Source: CAG-217 sp963638105 (GTDB lineage: Bacteria; Bacillota; Clostridia; Oscillospirales; Acutalibacteraceae). Taken from it: 41,451 nucleotides of DNA. How positions within the stretch are numbered: the stretch's first letter is position 1; every line of letters begins with the position of its first letter. A program made the translations under genes and the position numbers. Location of the stretch: the NCBI GenBank assembly GCA_963638105.1, contig CAVHPP010000018.1, forward strand, positions 1 to 41,451. The letters run 5' to 3'. Positions 33,028 through 41,039 of this stretch are shown here, in pieces. A model generated the notes under the pieces. That model ran no database searches, was not told the origin of the DNA, and saw nothing but the letters and a program-made list of their open reading frames with translations.

Positions 33028-33059
33028 AAAAAAAATAAGGGACGGAAAAACCGTCCCTT
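33028..33059 (-). terminator. Terminator of rny, immediately before the Dabb ribosome site
   Basis: A 9-bp stem (33037-33045 with 33051-33059), a 5-base loop and, on the minus strand, a T run (complement of 33028-33036, interrupted once). It begins 7 bases after the rny stop. The T run directly abuts the GGAGG of the Dabb gene. Confidence 0.88.
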
Positions 33060-33066
33060 TTGTTTG

Positions 33067-34623
33067 TTATTTTGCCACATCGGAAGCACGGGACTCACGA
33101 ATAATATTGACCTTGATCTGGCCGGGATATTCCATCTCGGACTCAATCTTCTTGGCAATCTCGTGGGCCACAAAAGGCATACGACTGTCGGATACCACTT
33201 CCGGCTTCACCATCACGCGGACCTCACGGCCGGCCTGTATGGCATAAGCGCGCTCCACGCCCTCAAAGCTGCAAGAGATCTCCTCCAGCTGTTGCAGGCG
33301 CTTAATGTAGTTCTCCACATTCTCGCGGCGGGCGCCGGGACGGGAGGCAGATACGGCGTCTGCCGCCTGAACCAGGCAGGCGACCACGGTCTTGCACTCT
33401 ACATCACCGTGGTGCGCCTCAATGGCGTGCACAACGGCTTCGCTCTCTTTATACTTGCGGGCAAATTCCACGCCCAGGGCAATATGGCTGCCTTCCATCT
33501 CGTGATCCAAAGCCTTGCCGATGTCGTGCAGCAGACCTGCGCGGCGGGCCAGGCGCTCGTCGGCACCCAGTTCCGCAGCCATCAGCCCGGCAATATAACT
33601 CACTTCCAGGCTGTGCTTGAGCACGCTCTGGCCGTAGGAAGTACGGTATTTCAACTTACCCAGCAGGCGCACCAGCTCCGGGTGAATGGAGCCGCAGTTG
33701 GCTTTCAGTACAGCCTTCTCGCCCTCCTGCTTAATGGTGGCGTTCACCTCGCGCTTGGCCTTTTCGTACAGCTCTTCAATGCGGGTGGGGTGAATGCGGC
33801 CGTCCTGGATCAGTCGCTCCAAGGTCAGGCGGGCAATCTCTCTGCGCACCGGGTCAAAGGCGCTGACGGTGATGGCCTCCGGCGTGTCGTCAATGATCAA
33901 TTCTACGCCGGTGATGGACTCAATGGAGCGGATGTTGCGCCCCTCACGGCCGATGATGCGGCCTTTCATCTCGTCATTGGGCAGTGCCACAACGGAGACG
34001 GTGGTCTCTGCCGTGTGATCGGCGGCGCAGCGCTGAATGGCGGTGCCGATGATCTCCCGCGCCAGCACTTCGCTCTGGTCCCGGGTCATCTGCTCGTATT
34101 CAAGGATTTTTTTGCTTTTTTCCGTGTCCAGTTCTTCTTCCAAAGAGGCCAGCAGTTGATTTTTTGCTTCCTCCTGGGTCAGACCTGAAATACGCTCCAG
34201 CATATCAAACTGGCTTTTCTTGATGCCATCGACTTCGAGTAATTTGTTTTCAAGTTCTTTTTGCTTTTCGCTGATTTTATCATTTTTTGCTTCCAGGGAA
34301 TCCGCTTTTTTGTCCAGATATTCTTCTCTCTGGTTCAGGCGTTTTTCCTGTCTTTGCACTTCGTTCCTGCGCTCGCGGATGTCCCGGTCTGCGTCGGAGC
34401 GGAGCTTGTGCACTTCATCCTTGGCTTCCAGTACTTTTTCTTTCTTCGTAGCTTCTGCCTCGGCCAAAGCGTTATTGATGATCTTGGTGGCTTCCTGGGT
34501 GGCAGAGCCAATCTCTTTCTCTGCGGTTTTGCGGCGGTGCGCCACGCCCAAAACGAAACCTAAAACGGCAAAAACAGCGGCGCAAACCGCGCCTACGATT
34601 ACCGGAATCACAACATTACTCAT
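33067..34623 (-). CDS. rny: Ribonuclease Y
   Basis: Membrane-anchored endoribonuclease that starts bulk mRNA decay in Firmicutes. 518 residues from the ATG at 34623, the usual length; a frame from 34647 would place its own AGGAGG inside the gene. An N-terminal membrane helix (about 4-26) is followed by a long charged coiled coil (about 30-180), a KH domain with GRIIGREGRNIRSIE (from 221), and an HD domain with LLHDIGKA (H366, D367), HEMEGSH and EAHHGD. GGCTACG-type elements are absent; the promoter at 34771-34799 is sigma-A-like. The 5' leader starts with a hairpin, described separately. Confidence 0.97.
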   Translation of the reverse strand: MSNVVIPVIVGAVCAAVFAVLGFVLGVAHRRKTAEKEIGSATQEATKIINNALAEAEATKKEKVLEAKDEVHKLRSDADRDIRERRNEVQRQEKRLNQREEYLDKKADSLEAKNDKISEKQKELENKLLEVDGIKKSQFDMLERISGLTQEEAKNQLLASLEEELDTEKSKKILEYEQMTRDQSEVLAREIIGTAIQRCAADHTAETTVSVVALPNDEMKGRIIGREGRNIRSIESITGVELIIDDTPEAITVSAFDPVRREIARLTLERLIQDGRIHPTRIEELYEKAKREVNATIKQEGEKAVLKANCGSIHPELVRLLGKLKYRTSYGQSVLKHSLEVSYIAGLMAAELGADERLARRAGLLHDIGKALDHEMEGSHIALGVEFARKYKESEAVVHAIEAHHGDVECKTVVACLVQAADAVSASRPGARRENVENYIKRLQQLEEISCSFEGVERAYAIQAGREVRVMVKPEVVSDSRMPFVAHEIAKKIESEMEYPGQIKVNIIRESRASDVAK

Positions 34624-34733
34624 AATCAACAGCACCTCCTTCTGCATAAATTTCTCGTTTTTGAGATGGAACTCTCCAATCGAATATCATCAGAAAAGGT
34701 ACAGTTTAATTACATTTTAACGCATTTCTGTAA

Positions 34734-34765
34734 AGAAGCCTTACATAACAAAATGTAAAACTTCT
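34734..34765 (-). other. Inverted repeat at the predicted 5' end of the rny transcript
   Basis: Outer arms CTTCT/AGAAG (34761-34765 with 34734-34738) enclose TTACAT/ATGTAA (34741-34746 with 34753-34758). The expected start of rny transcription is about 34764, so the RNA would begin in this hairpin. It could equally be an operator palindrome. Confidence 0.5.
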
Positions 34766-34770
34766 GTATA

Positions 34771-34799
34771 ATAATACACCTATATATGGTATCTGTCAA
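34771..34799 (-). promoter_or_regulatory. Sigma-A promoter of rny
   Basis: Minus-strand TTGACA (complement of 34794-34799) and TATTAT (complement of 34771-34776) with 17 bases between, giving a leader of about 140 bases before the ATG at 34623. Confidence 0.85.
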
Positions 34800-34852
34800 G
34801 TTTTTGTTTACGCTCCCGGCGGAGGCAAAGGCAAAAAATCCGGCTTTTTCAG

Positions 34853-34881
34853 TTGACAGAGACGGAAAAAGGTGCTAGTAT
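34853..34881 (+). promoter_or_regulatory. Sigma-A promoter of thrS
   Basis: TTGACA at 34853-34858 and TAGTAT at 34876-34881, 17 bases apart. It drives a leader of about 250 bases that contains the T-box element. It is divergent to the rny promoter. Confidence 0.85.
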
Positions 34882-34889
34882 AAGCCATA

Positions 34890-35127
34890 AGTGATAGAGA
34901 AAGCTTTGATGGGGACACGAGCGCCGCTTTTTCGCCGTTTTTCAGAGAGTGCCTGTACGCTGCAAGGGCACACGGTGCAGCTGCCGCTTACCACCCCGGA
35001 GCGCCGCCAATACCGGCCGGTCGCCTGCCGTTATCCGGGCCTTGAGGTACAGCACCTTGCTGTGCAATTCAGGTGGGACCGTGGATCTTCATTCACCCTG
35101 TGTATGCAGGGTGATTTTTTATTTTTT
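34890..35127 (+). promoter_or_regulatory. T-box riboswitch (threonine) controlling thrS
   Basis: The leader senses uncharged tRNA-Thr and allows readthrough into thrS. Stem I starts around GATGGGGACACGAG (34908-34921), with GGGG 34911-34914 facing CCCC 34994-34997. The predicted specifier codon is ACC (Thr) at 34990-34992, followed by the usual purine. The AGAGAG element near 34943 and GCTGCAAG near 34960 are characteristic of the stem I tip. The T-box sequence GGTGGGACCG is at 35072-35081; its TGGG would pair with the tRNA acceptor end. The terminator has a stem CACCCTG/CAGGGTG (35094-35100 with 35107-35113) and two runs of six T. CAGG of the T-box side can pair with the terminator's left arm to form the antiterminator. 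Confidence 0.92.
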
Positions 35128-35139
35128 GGAGGAATTGTT

Positions 35140-37050
35140 ATGAACATTACACTAAAGGACGGCTCCGTTAAGGTGTATGACGCACCTATGACGGCAGCGG
35201 ACATTACCAAGGACATTTCTATGGGCCTGTACCGTGCAGCCTGCTGCTGCCGGATCGACGGCCAGGTGCGGGATTTGCGTACCACCGTCAGCGACGACTG
35301 CGCCTTTGAGGTGCTGACCTTTGATGAGGAGGACGGCCGCCGCACCTTTAACCACACCGCCTCTCACATTATGGCTCAGGCGGTTAAGCGCCTGTACCCG
35401 CAGGTGAAGCTGACCATCGGCCCGGCCATTGAGAACGGCTTTTATTATGACTTCGACTGCGGCGACACGCCCTTTACCACCGACGATCTGGTTAAGATCG
35501 AGGCGGAGATGAAGAAGATCGTGAAGGAAAATCCGGAGATCGAGCGCTTTGAGCTGCCCCCGGCGGAGGCCACGGCGCTGATGGAGGAGAAAGGCGAGCC
35601 GTATAAGGTAGAACTGATCGCCGAGCACGCCGGCAAGGGCGAACACATCAGCTTTTACAAGCAGGGTGAGTTTACCGAGCTGTGCGCCGGCCCTCATCTG
35701 ATGAGCATTGCCGCCGTAAAGGCCTTTAAGCTGACCAACACCACCGGCGCTTACTGGCGGGGCGACGCCCAGAATAAAATGCTCTGCCGCGTGTACGGTA
35801 CTGCATTCCCCAAGGCGTCTATGCTGGAGGCCCACCTGCAAATGCTGGAGGAGGCTAAGAAGCGGGACCACCGCAAGCTGGGTAAGGAACTGGAGCTGTT
35901 TACCATTATGGAGGAAGGCCCCGGGTTTCCGTTCTTCCTGCCCAAGGGTATGATCCTCAAGAACCAGCTGATTGACTATTGGCGCCAAATCCACACGGCT
36001 GCCGGGTATCAGGAGATCTCTACCCCCATTATCCTCAGCCGCAAGCTTTGGGAGCGCAGCGGTCACTGGGACCACTATAAAGAGAATATGTACACCACCG
36101 TTATTGACGATGAGGACTTTGCCATTAAACCTATGAACTGCCCCGGCGGTATTTTGGTGTATAAGAACAAAATGCACTCCTATAAGGACCTGCCTTTGCG
36201 TATGGGCGAGCTGGGCATTGTGCACCGGCACGAGCTGTCCGGCGCACTGCACGGGCTGATGCGGGTGCGCTGCTTTACCCAGGACGATGCCCACATCTTT
36301 ATGACCCGTGAGCAGATCAAGGACGAAATCAAGGGCGTGGTACAGCTGATCGACAGTGTGTACAGCACCTTTGGCTTTAAGTATCACATTGAACTGTCCA
36401 CCCAGCCGGAGGACTCTATGGGCGCCAAGGAGGACTGGGACATTGCTACCCAGGCCCTGCGGGACGCCATTACCGAGCTGGGCTATGACTTTGAGGTCAA
36501 CGAGGGCGACGGCGCGTTCTACGGCCCCAAGCTGGACTTCCACCTGACCGATTGCCTGGGTCGTACCTGGCAGTGCGGCACCATTCAGCTGGACTTCCAG
36601 CTGCCGGAGCGGTTTGAGCTGGAATATGTGGGCGCAGACGGCGAGAAGCACCGTCCCATTATGATCCACCGTGTGGTATTCGGCAGCATTGAGCGGTTTA
36701 TCGGTATTTTGACCGAGCACTTTGCCGGTGCGTTCCCCACCTGGTTGGCGCCGGTGCAGGTGAAGCTGCTGCCCATCGCGGACCGTCATATTGACTATTT
36801 GAATACCGTGAAGGCAAAGCTGGAGGCTGCCGGTATTCGCTGCGAGGTGGATGACCGCAGCGAGAAGATCGGCTTTAAGATCCGCTCTGCGCAGATGGAG
36901 AAGGTGCCCTATATGCTGGTGGCCGGTGACAAGGATATTGAGGCCGGCACCGTGTCTGTTCGTTCCAGAAAGGACGGCGACGAGGGTGCCGCCGGCCTGG
37001 AGGACTTTATCGCCCGCATTACCGAGGAGATTGCCACTAAGGCAAAATAA
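35140..37050 (+). CDS. thrS: Threonyl-tRNA synthetase
   Basis: Charges tRNA-Thr. 636 residues from the ATG at 35140, with GGAGG 8 bases upstream. An in-frame extension to 34891 runs through the T-box leader and is not coding. Domains: TGS (1-60), editing domain with HTASH (72-76) and C182 in CAGPH, then the class II catalytic core with MNCPGG (zinc ligand C334), the motif 2 element HRHELSGALHG (363 onward), H385 in DDAHIF, and motif 3 with MIHRVVFGSIERF. The C-terminal anticodon-binding domain starts with WLAPVQVKLLPI. The length is normal for bacteria. Confidence 0.98.
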   Translation: MNITLKDGSVKVYDAPMTAADITKDISMGLYRAACCCRIDGQVRDLRTTVSDDCAFEVLTFDEEDGRRTFNHTASHIMAQAVKRLYPQVKLTIGPAIENGFYYDFDCGDTPFTTDDLVKIEAEMKKIVKENPEIERFELPPAEATALMEEKGEPYKVELIAEHAGKGEHISFYKQGEFTELCAGPHLMSIAAVKAFKLTNTTGAYWRGDAQNKMLCRVYGTAFPKASMLEAHLQMLEEAKKRDHRKLGKELELFTIMEEGPGFPFFLPKGMILKNQLIDYWRQIHTAAGYQEISTPIILSRKLWERSGHWDHYKENMYTTVIDDEDFAIKPMNCPGGILVYKNKMHSYKDLPLRMGELGIVHRHELSGALHGLMRVRCFTQDDAHIFMTREQIKDEIKGVVQLIDSVYSTFGFKYHIELSTQPEDSMGAKEDWDIATQALRDAITELGYDFEVNEGDGAFYGPKLDFHLTDCLGRTWQCGTIQLDFQLPERFELEYVGADGEKHRPIMIHRVVFGSIERFIGILTEHFAGAFPTWLAPVQVKLLPIADRHIDYLNTVKAKLEAAGIRCEVDDRSEKIGFKIRSAQMEKVPYMLVAGDKDIEAGTVSVRSRKDGDEGAAGLEDFIARITEEIATKAK

Positions 37051-37063
37051 AAAACGGCAAAGC

Positions 37064-37098
37064 AAACGCCCTGTACAGCTGGTACAGGGCGTTTTTTT
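37064..37098 (+). terminator. Terminator of thrS
   Basis: A perfect 13-bp stem (37064-37076 with 37082-37094), a 5-base loop AGCTG and a T run to 37098. It begins 14 bases after the thrS stop codon. Confidence 0.93.
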
Positions 37099-37105
37099 GT
37101 GATTT

Positions 37106-37154
37106 TGTAGAGTGATGACGGCGGACTGCGGCGGGAGCAAGCCCCCGCCCTACA
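37106..37154. repeat. Possible small interspersed palindromic element (REP/MITE-like)
   Basis: The ends TGTAG (37106-37110) and CTACA (37150-37154) are inverted, and an inner stem GGCGGG/CCCGCC (37130-37135 with 37144-37149) makes a hairpin around GAGCAAGC. There is no T run, so it is not a normal terminator. It lies in the intergenic region between the convergent thrS and prmA. Short GC-rich palindromes of this look are scattered in related genomes as far as I recall, but only one copy is visible here. Confidence 0.45.
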
Positions 37155-37187
37155 AATAATTTTTAAATTGGTCGGTGGAGGGCAGGA

Positions 37188-38126
37188 TTATTCGTGTTTT
37201 AATACAAATACCAGCCAGCCTTTGTCCTCAAATCGCTGCTGCACGGTAAAGCCGTTGGCGGCGAAAGAGGCCAGCACCTCGTCCTCCCGCACATCGATAA
37301 TACCGCCGGTAATGTAGGTGCCGCCGGGTTTTAAGAACTGCGCCACCTGGGGATTGAACTGCATAATAATGTCTGCCACAATATTGGCTACAATAATATC
37401 GTACTGCCCGCTGACTTTGTCGGACAAATTGCCCTCCACAGCCGTGAACCGATCCGGGCCAAAGCCGTTCTCCAGCGCATTGGCGTTGGCAGTTTTAACC
37501 GCCAGCTTGTCAATATCTACGCCAAAGGCAGTTTGCGCACCCAGCAGTAGGGCGGCTATGGAAAGAATACCGCTGCCGCAGCCGATGTCCAGTACCGTAG
37601 CGCCGGGGGTGACCAACTTTTCCAGCGTTTCCAGACACAGGCGGGTGGTGGGGTGCGACCCGGTGCCAAAGGCCAGACCCGGCTCAATGTGCAGTACCTT
37701 GCGGCCGTCTGTGGGGTCTGCGTCCTCCCAAGTAGGGCGGATCAGCAGCTTGTTGCCTACCGGCATGGGGTGAAAATATTTTTTCCAGTTATTCACCCAG
37801 TCCTCCATGGCGCACAGGTCCGTGCCCAGGGTGTAGGCGATACCGGCGCTTTGCAGCCGCTCCTCTAAGAAAGAAACAGCCTCTGCCGGGTTCTCCTCCG
37901 GGCTGATATAAATGTGGATAATACCCTTGGTGCGGTCCTTTTGCAGCAGAGACGCCTCAATCAGATCAATATGGGCGATCTCCATGGTCTCCTCTTCCAG
38001 AGCAGAGTAGTCCTCAATATAAATGCCGTAAGGCACCACCATATTGGCAATGTTGCCGGCGGTCTCAATGTCTTTTGTATCGACGGTGACGGTGATCTCT
38101 GTCCACTTTTCCTGCGTTACTTCCAT
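37188..38126 (-). CDS. prmA: Ribosomal protein L11 methyltransferase
   Basis: SAM-dependent enzyme that methylates ribosomal protein L11. 312 residues, normal length. An N-terminal substrate-recognition domain (1-100) is followed by the methyltransferase domain with GLAFGTGSHPTT (150-161), VLDIGCGSGIL (178-188) and the catalytic-loop VANIVAD (246-252). AGGAG lies 9 bases before the ATG, within the end of yhaM, from which it is 4 bases away, so the two are cotranscribed. Confidence 0.96.
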   Translation of the reverse strand: MEVTQEKWTEITVTVDTKDIETAGNIANMVVPYGIYIEDYSALEEETMEIAHIDLIEASLLQKDRTKGIIHIYISPEENPAEAVSFLEERLQSAGIAYTLGTDLCAMEDWVNNWKKYFHPMPVGNKLLIRPTWEDADPTDGRKVLHIEPGLAFGTGSHPTTRLCLETLEKLVTPGATVLDIGCGSGILSIAALLLGAQTAFGVDIDKLAVKTANANALENGFGPDRFTAVEGNLSDKVSGQYDIIVANIVADIIMQFNPQVAQFLKPGGTYITGGIIDVREDEVLASFAANGFTVQQRFEDKGWLVFVLKHE

Positions 38127-38130
38127 TGTG

Positions 38131-39096
38131 TTATTCTCCTAAGTTGACCTTGTGCTCGGTGGTGGTGCGGCCGTGGTTGAACAGCTTGCGATTGTCCAGC
38201 GCCCACTGCCGGTCGGTAAATTTGCCCGGTTCCACTTTGGAGGTGGCAGCGTGAATTTCAAAAATTGTGGCGTCCAGTGCGTCCAGCTGGGAGAGGATTT
38301 CCGCCTCCAGGAACATGGGTCGCACGGGGGAGCCGTACTCCGGCTGACCGTGGTGGGACAGCAGCATATGCTCCAGCAGCGCCGCCTTTTCCGGTGCCAC
38401 GCCCAGATCCCGAGCCTTTTCATCAATATACATAGCGCCCTTGACCAAGTGGCCGATCAGCTCACCCTGGGTGGTGTAGCCCTTGACCAACCCCAGGTCG
38501 TTGGCCTCCAGCTCCCAGGTCTTGGCCACATCGTGAAGAATGGCGCCGGAGAGCAGCAGCTCTTTGTCCACATTGGGGTAAATTTGGCACAGGGACTCGG
38601 CCAGGCGCACAATGGACACGGTGTGCAGCATCAGCCCGCCCACCATGGCGTGGTGCAGTCGCAGAGCGGCAGGGTAGCGCACCAGTGCCTCTTTATGGTC
38701 CTCCATAATGCCGGACACAATGGCCTTAAAGTCTGCGTCCTGAAAGGCGTTTACCCGGCGCATCAACATATCATAGATTTGGGCACCGCCCACCTCGCTG
38801 GCGGGCACCAGATCAGACAGGTTGTAGTTGTCGCTGTCCGCTGCCGGGCGGATCTGAGAAATACGGAACTGATCCCGACCGTTATACTGCTCCACAGTGC
38901 CCCGCACCTTGACCACCATATCCGGGGCAAACAGGCCGTTGTCCGTATAGTCCCACAGCTTGGCAGGCAACTCATCGCTCTTGTCTCCCAGTACCAGATC
39001 CAGGTAGGCGGCGCCGTTTTTGGTCTTTTTTACATCGCATTTTTTCAGCAGGGCAAAGCCCTCACACATGCCGTTTGGCAACTGCTTAAAATTCAT
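38131..39096 (-). CDS. yhaM: YhaM-type 3'-5' exoribonuclease (OB-fold plus HD domain)
   Basis: 321 residues from the ATG at 39096, which has AAGGAG upstream and lies 40 bases after the -10 box; a frame from 39156 would include the promoter region. The N-terminal OB-fold nucleic-acid-binding domain (about 12-85) has AKLWDYTD and VVKVRGTV. The HD domain has LHHAMVGGLMLHTVS, ILHDVAKTWE (H188, D189) and MLLSHHGQ. YhaM degrades RNA and DNA from the 3' end with a metal ion and is found across Firmicutes. Confidence 0.92.
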   Translation of the reverse strand: MNFKQLPNGMCEGFALLKKCDVKKTKNGAAYLDLVLGDKSDELPAKLWDYTDNGLFAPDMVVKVRGTVEQYNGRDQFRISQIRPAADSDNYNLSDLVPASEVGGAQIYDMLMRRVNAFQDADFKAIVSGIMEDHKEALVRYPAALRLHHAMVGGLMLHTVSIVRLAESLCQIYPNVDKELLLSGAILHDVAKTWELEANDLGLVKGYTTQGELIGHLVKGAMYIDEKARDLGVAPEKAALLEHMLLSHHGQPEYGSPVRPMFLEAEILSQLDALDATIFEIHAATSKVEPGKFTDRQWALDNRKLFNHGRTTTEHKVNLGE

Positions 39097-39135
39097 ATTC
39101 AAAAACTCCTTCGGTTCATTTGTTCTGTACCCCTC

Positions 39136-39164
39136 ATTATACACGAAAAGATGCACGGTTTCAA
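39136..39164 (-). promoter_or_regulatory. Sigma-A promoter of yhaM-prmA
   Basis: Minus-strand TTGAAA (complement of 39159-39164) and TATAAT (complement of 39136-39141) with a 17-base spacer, 40 bases before the ATG at 39096. Confidence 0.85.
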
Positions 39165-39208
39165 CTGGCGGGGTAGGGGATATTTACCGATTGTTTACGA
39201 AAGTGCGG

Positions 39209-39237
39209 TTGACAAAAAATCAACCGGCTGTTATTAT
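39209..39237 (+). promoter_or_regulatory. Sigma-A promoter of the pseudokinase gene
   Basis: TTGACA at 39209-39214 and TATTAT at 39232-39237 with a 17-base spacer, 42 bases before the TTG start at 39280. Confidence 0.85.
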
Positions 39238-39279
39238 AAAACTGCTATAGTATAAGGTCTTGATTTGGAGGGATCTTTT

Positions 39280-40971
39280 TTGGAAAATACAGATCGACTG
39301 TGTATGAATTGTTTTGCACCCCTGACCGCAGGCAGCGTTTGCCCCGGTTGCGGGTTTGATAACGATCAGGAGAACGACACCAGCTTTTTGCCCCTGCGCA
39401 CGGTGCTCCAGGACCGGTATGTGCTGGGCCATGTGCAGGCCTGGGAGAGCGACGCTGCGGTGTATGCCGCCTATGATCGTACCTTGCAGGCGCCTTGTGT
39501 GGTGCGGGAGTTTCTGCCCAAGGGCATTGCCAATCGGTTGGAGGGCAACCGGGAGGTGCATGTGCGGGAGCGCTTTCGTAAGAATTTTGACGGCTATAAG
39601 CGGTCTTTTACCACTTTGTGGCAGACCATGATGCAGCTGCGCACCCTGGCGGCGGCACTGCCGGTGTATGATGTGTTCCCCGCCAACGAGACGGTGTATG
39701 CCGTGTCTCAGCCGGTGGACGGCGTGCCCCTGCGGGAATTTTTGCTGCGCACGCCGGAGGGCTACATTTCTTGGGAGCAGGCGCGCATTATGTTTATGCC
39801 GGTGCTTACCACCCTGGAGGCACTCCACGACCGGGGCGTGATTCACGGCTCCATTACGCCGGACAATCTGCTGCTGTGCCCGGACGGTAAGGTGCGGCTC
39901 AAGGGCTTTTGCATTGCCCAGTGCAATACGGTGCAGTCGGATTTGGAATTTAATTTGAACGAGGGCTACACCGCCATTGAGCAGTACGACAATGACCGCA
40001 AAATGTGCCCGGCTACGGATATTTATGCCTTTTCCGCCTGTATTTATCGGGCACTGGTGGGCAGCAATCCGCCGGATGCTCCGTCCAGAGAGACCAATGA
40101 CAAGCTGATGATCCCCAACAAGATCGCAGAGAGTATTCCCACCCATGTGATCCGTGCCCTTGGCGCCGGGTTGCAGATCTACCCGGAGAACCGGGCACAG
40201 AGCGCAGCACGTCTGCGGGAACTGCTGAATGCGGCACCTTCGGTGGTGGCGCAGGCAGCGGAAGCAGCCCAGCCGCCCCAGCCGGAGCCGAAGCCTCAAC
40301 CGGCACCCCAGCCGGATGTGCGCCACAGCGCCCCTCCGACAGAGAAGCCCAAGGGCGGCAAAAATAAGGCCGTCATTATTATTTTGGTGGTGCTGATTGT
40401 GGCTGCCGTGGCAGCGGGTATTTATGTGGTAAAGTTTTCCGGCTTAGTGGATGGCAGAGAGAACACCACCCAGGCGGCGTCCTCTGTAAATTATACGGTG
40501 CCGGACTTCGTGTCTGCCGGGTACACCCAAAGTGACATTAAGAACAACGGCGCATGGAACAAGCAGTTTTCCATCACCTATGATGCCCAGTATTCAGACA
40601 AAGCAGCGGAAGGCGTGATCATTGCCCAAAGCGTAAAGAAGGGCGAGAGTGTGGCCCAAGGTACCCGGATTGTGCTGACGGTGAGCAAAGGAATTCAGAC
40701 AGAGGAAGTGCCGGATGTAGGCGGTCTGGATGTGGCAGAGGCCAAGAAGCAGTTGGAGGCAAAAGGCTTTAAGGTGACCACAGTGACTGTCTATAACGAC
40801 GGCAGCTATAAAGAGGGCACCGTGAAGAGTGTGTACGGTATGACCCCGGACGCCAAAAGCACTGCTGCCGTGGGCAGCGAGGTGGTGCTTCAGGTGTACG
40901 GCGCCGAACAGACCACCACGGAGCCGGAAAGCACAACTAAGCCGGAGACCACCGTGCAGGAAGTGCAGTAA
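39280..40971 (+). CDS. Zinc-ribbon, pseudokinase, PASTA-domain membrane protein
   Basis: 563 residues starting at TTG 39280, behind GGAGG at 8 bases; the first ATG (39304) would cut the zinc ribbon. Order: zinc ribbon with C8, C11, C21, C24; a Ser/Thr-kinase-like domain (about 41-320); a proline-rich linker; one membrane helix (about 364-388); two PASTA domains (about 404-471, 475-541); a Thr/Glu-rich tail. The kinase domain has lost its catalytic residues. The VAIK lysine is R76 (VVREF), the HRDxKxxN loop is HGSITPDN (189-196) so Asp is Ser and Lys is Thr, and DFG is GFC (209-211). The glycine loop lacks glycines. It probably senses peptidoglycan or related ligands through PASTA without phosphorylating targets. 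It appears monocistronic, with no PrpC/PrkC-type phosphatase pair. Confidence 0.9.
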   Translation: MENTDRLCMNCFAPLTAGSVCPGCGFDNDQENDTSFLPLRTVLQDRYVLGHVQAWESDAAVYAAYDRTLQAPCVVREFLPKGIANRLEGNREVHVRERFRKNFDGYKRSFTTLWQTMMQLRTLAAALPVYDVFPANETVYAVSQPVDGVPLREFLLRTPEGYISWEQARIMFMPVLTTLEALHDRGVIHGSITPDNLLLCPDGKVRLKGFCIAQCNTVQSDLEFNLNEGYTAIEQYDNDRKMCPATDIYAFSACIYRALVGSNPPDAPSRETNDKLMIPNKIAESIPTHVIRALGAGLQIYPENRAQSAARLRELLNAAPSVVAQAAEAAQPPQPEPKPQPAPQPDVRHSAPPTEKPKGGKNKAVIIILVVLIVAAVAAGIYVVKFSGLVDGRENTTQAASSVNYTVPDFVSAGYTQSDIKNNGAWNKQFSITYDAQYSDKAAEGVIIAQSVKKGESVAQGTRIVLTVSKGIQTEEVPDVGGLDVAEAKKQLEAKGFKVTTVTVYNDGSYKEGTVKSVYGMTPDAKSTAAVGSEVVLQVYGAEQTTTEPESTTKPETTVQEVQ

Positions 40972-40998
40972 GACAAACGAAAATCAGAATGCATACAA

Positions 40999-41038
40999 CA
41001 CGGCGGCGGAGCCAAAAGACTCCGCCGCCGTGGGCGTT
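40999..41038 (+). terminator. Terminator-like hairpin after the pseudokinase gene
   Basis: A perfect 13-bp stem (40999-41011 with 41020-41032) with an 8-base loop. The T tract is short (TTT at 41037-41039), so efficiency may be limited, but the stem is very stable. Confidence 0.75.
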
Positions 41039-41039
41039 T

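Noticed and set aside
32704..34188. 494-codon plus-strand open frame opposite rny and the Dabb gene
   Set aside because: It runs through two confirmed minus-strand genes and their terminator; no family features.
34891..35139. N-terminal extension of threonyl-tRNA synthetase
   Set aside because: The extra 83 codons coincide with the T-box leader and its terminator; the family start is MNITLKDG at 35140 with a perfect ribosome site.
35152..37140. Long open frame on the minus strand across thrS
   Set aside because: It is antisense to a complete threonyl-tRNA synthetase, has a His/Gln/Leu-rich composition typical of mirror frames in GC-rich genes, and has no ribosome site.
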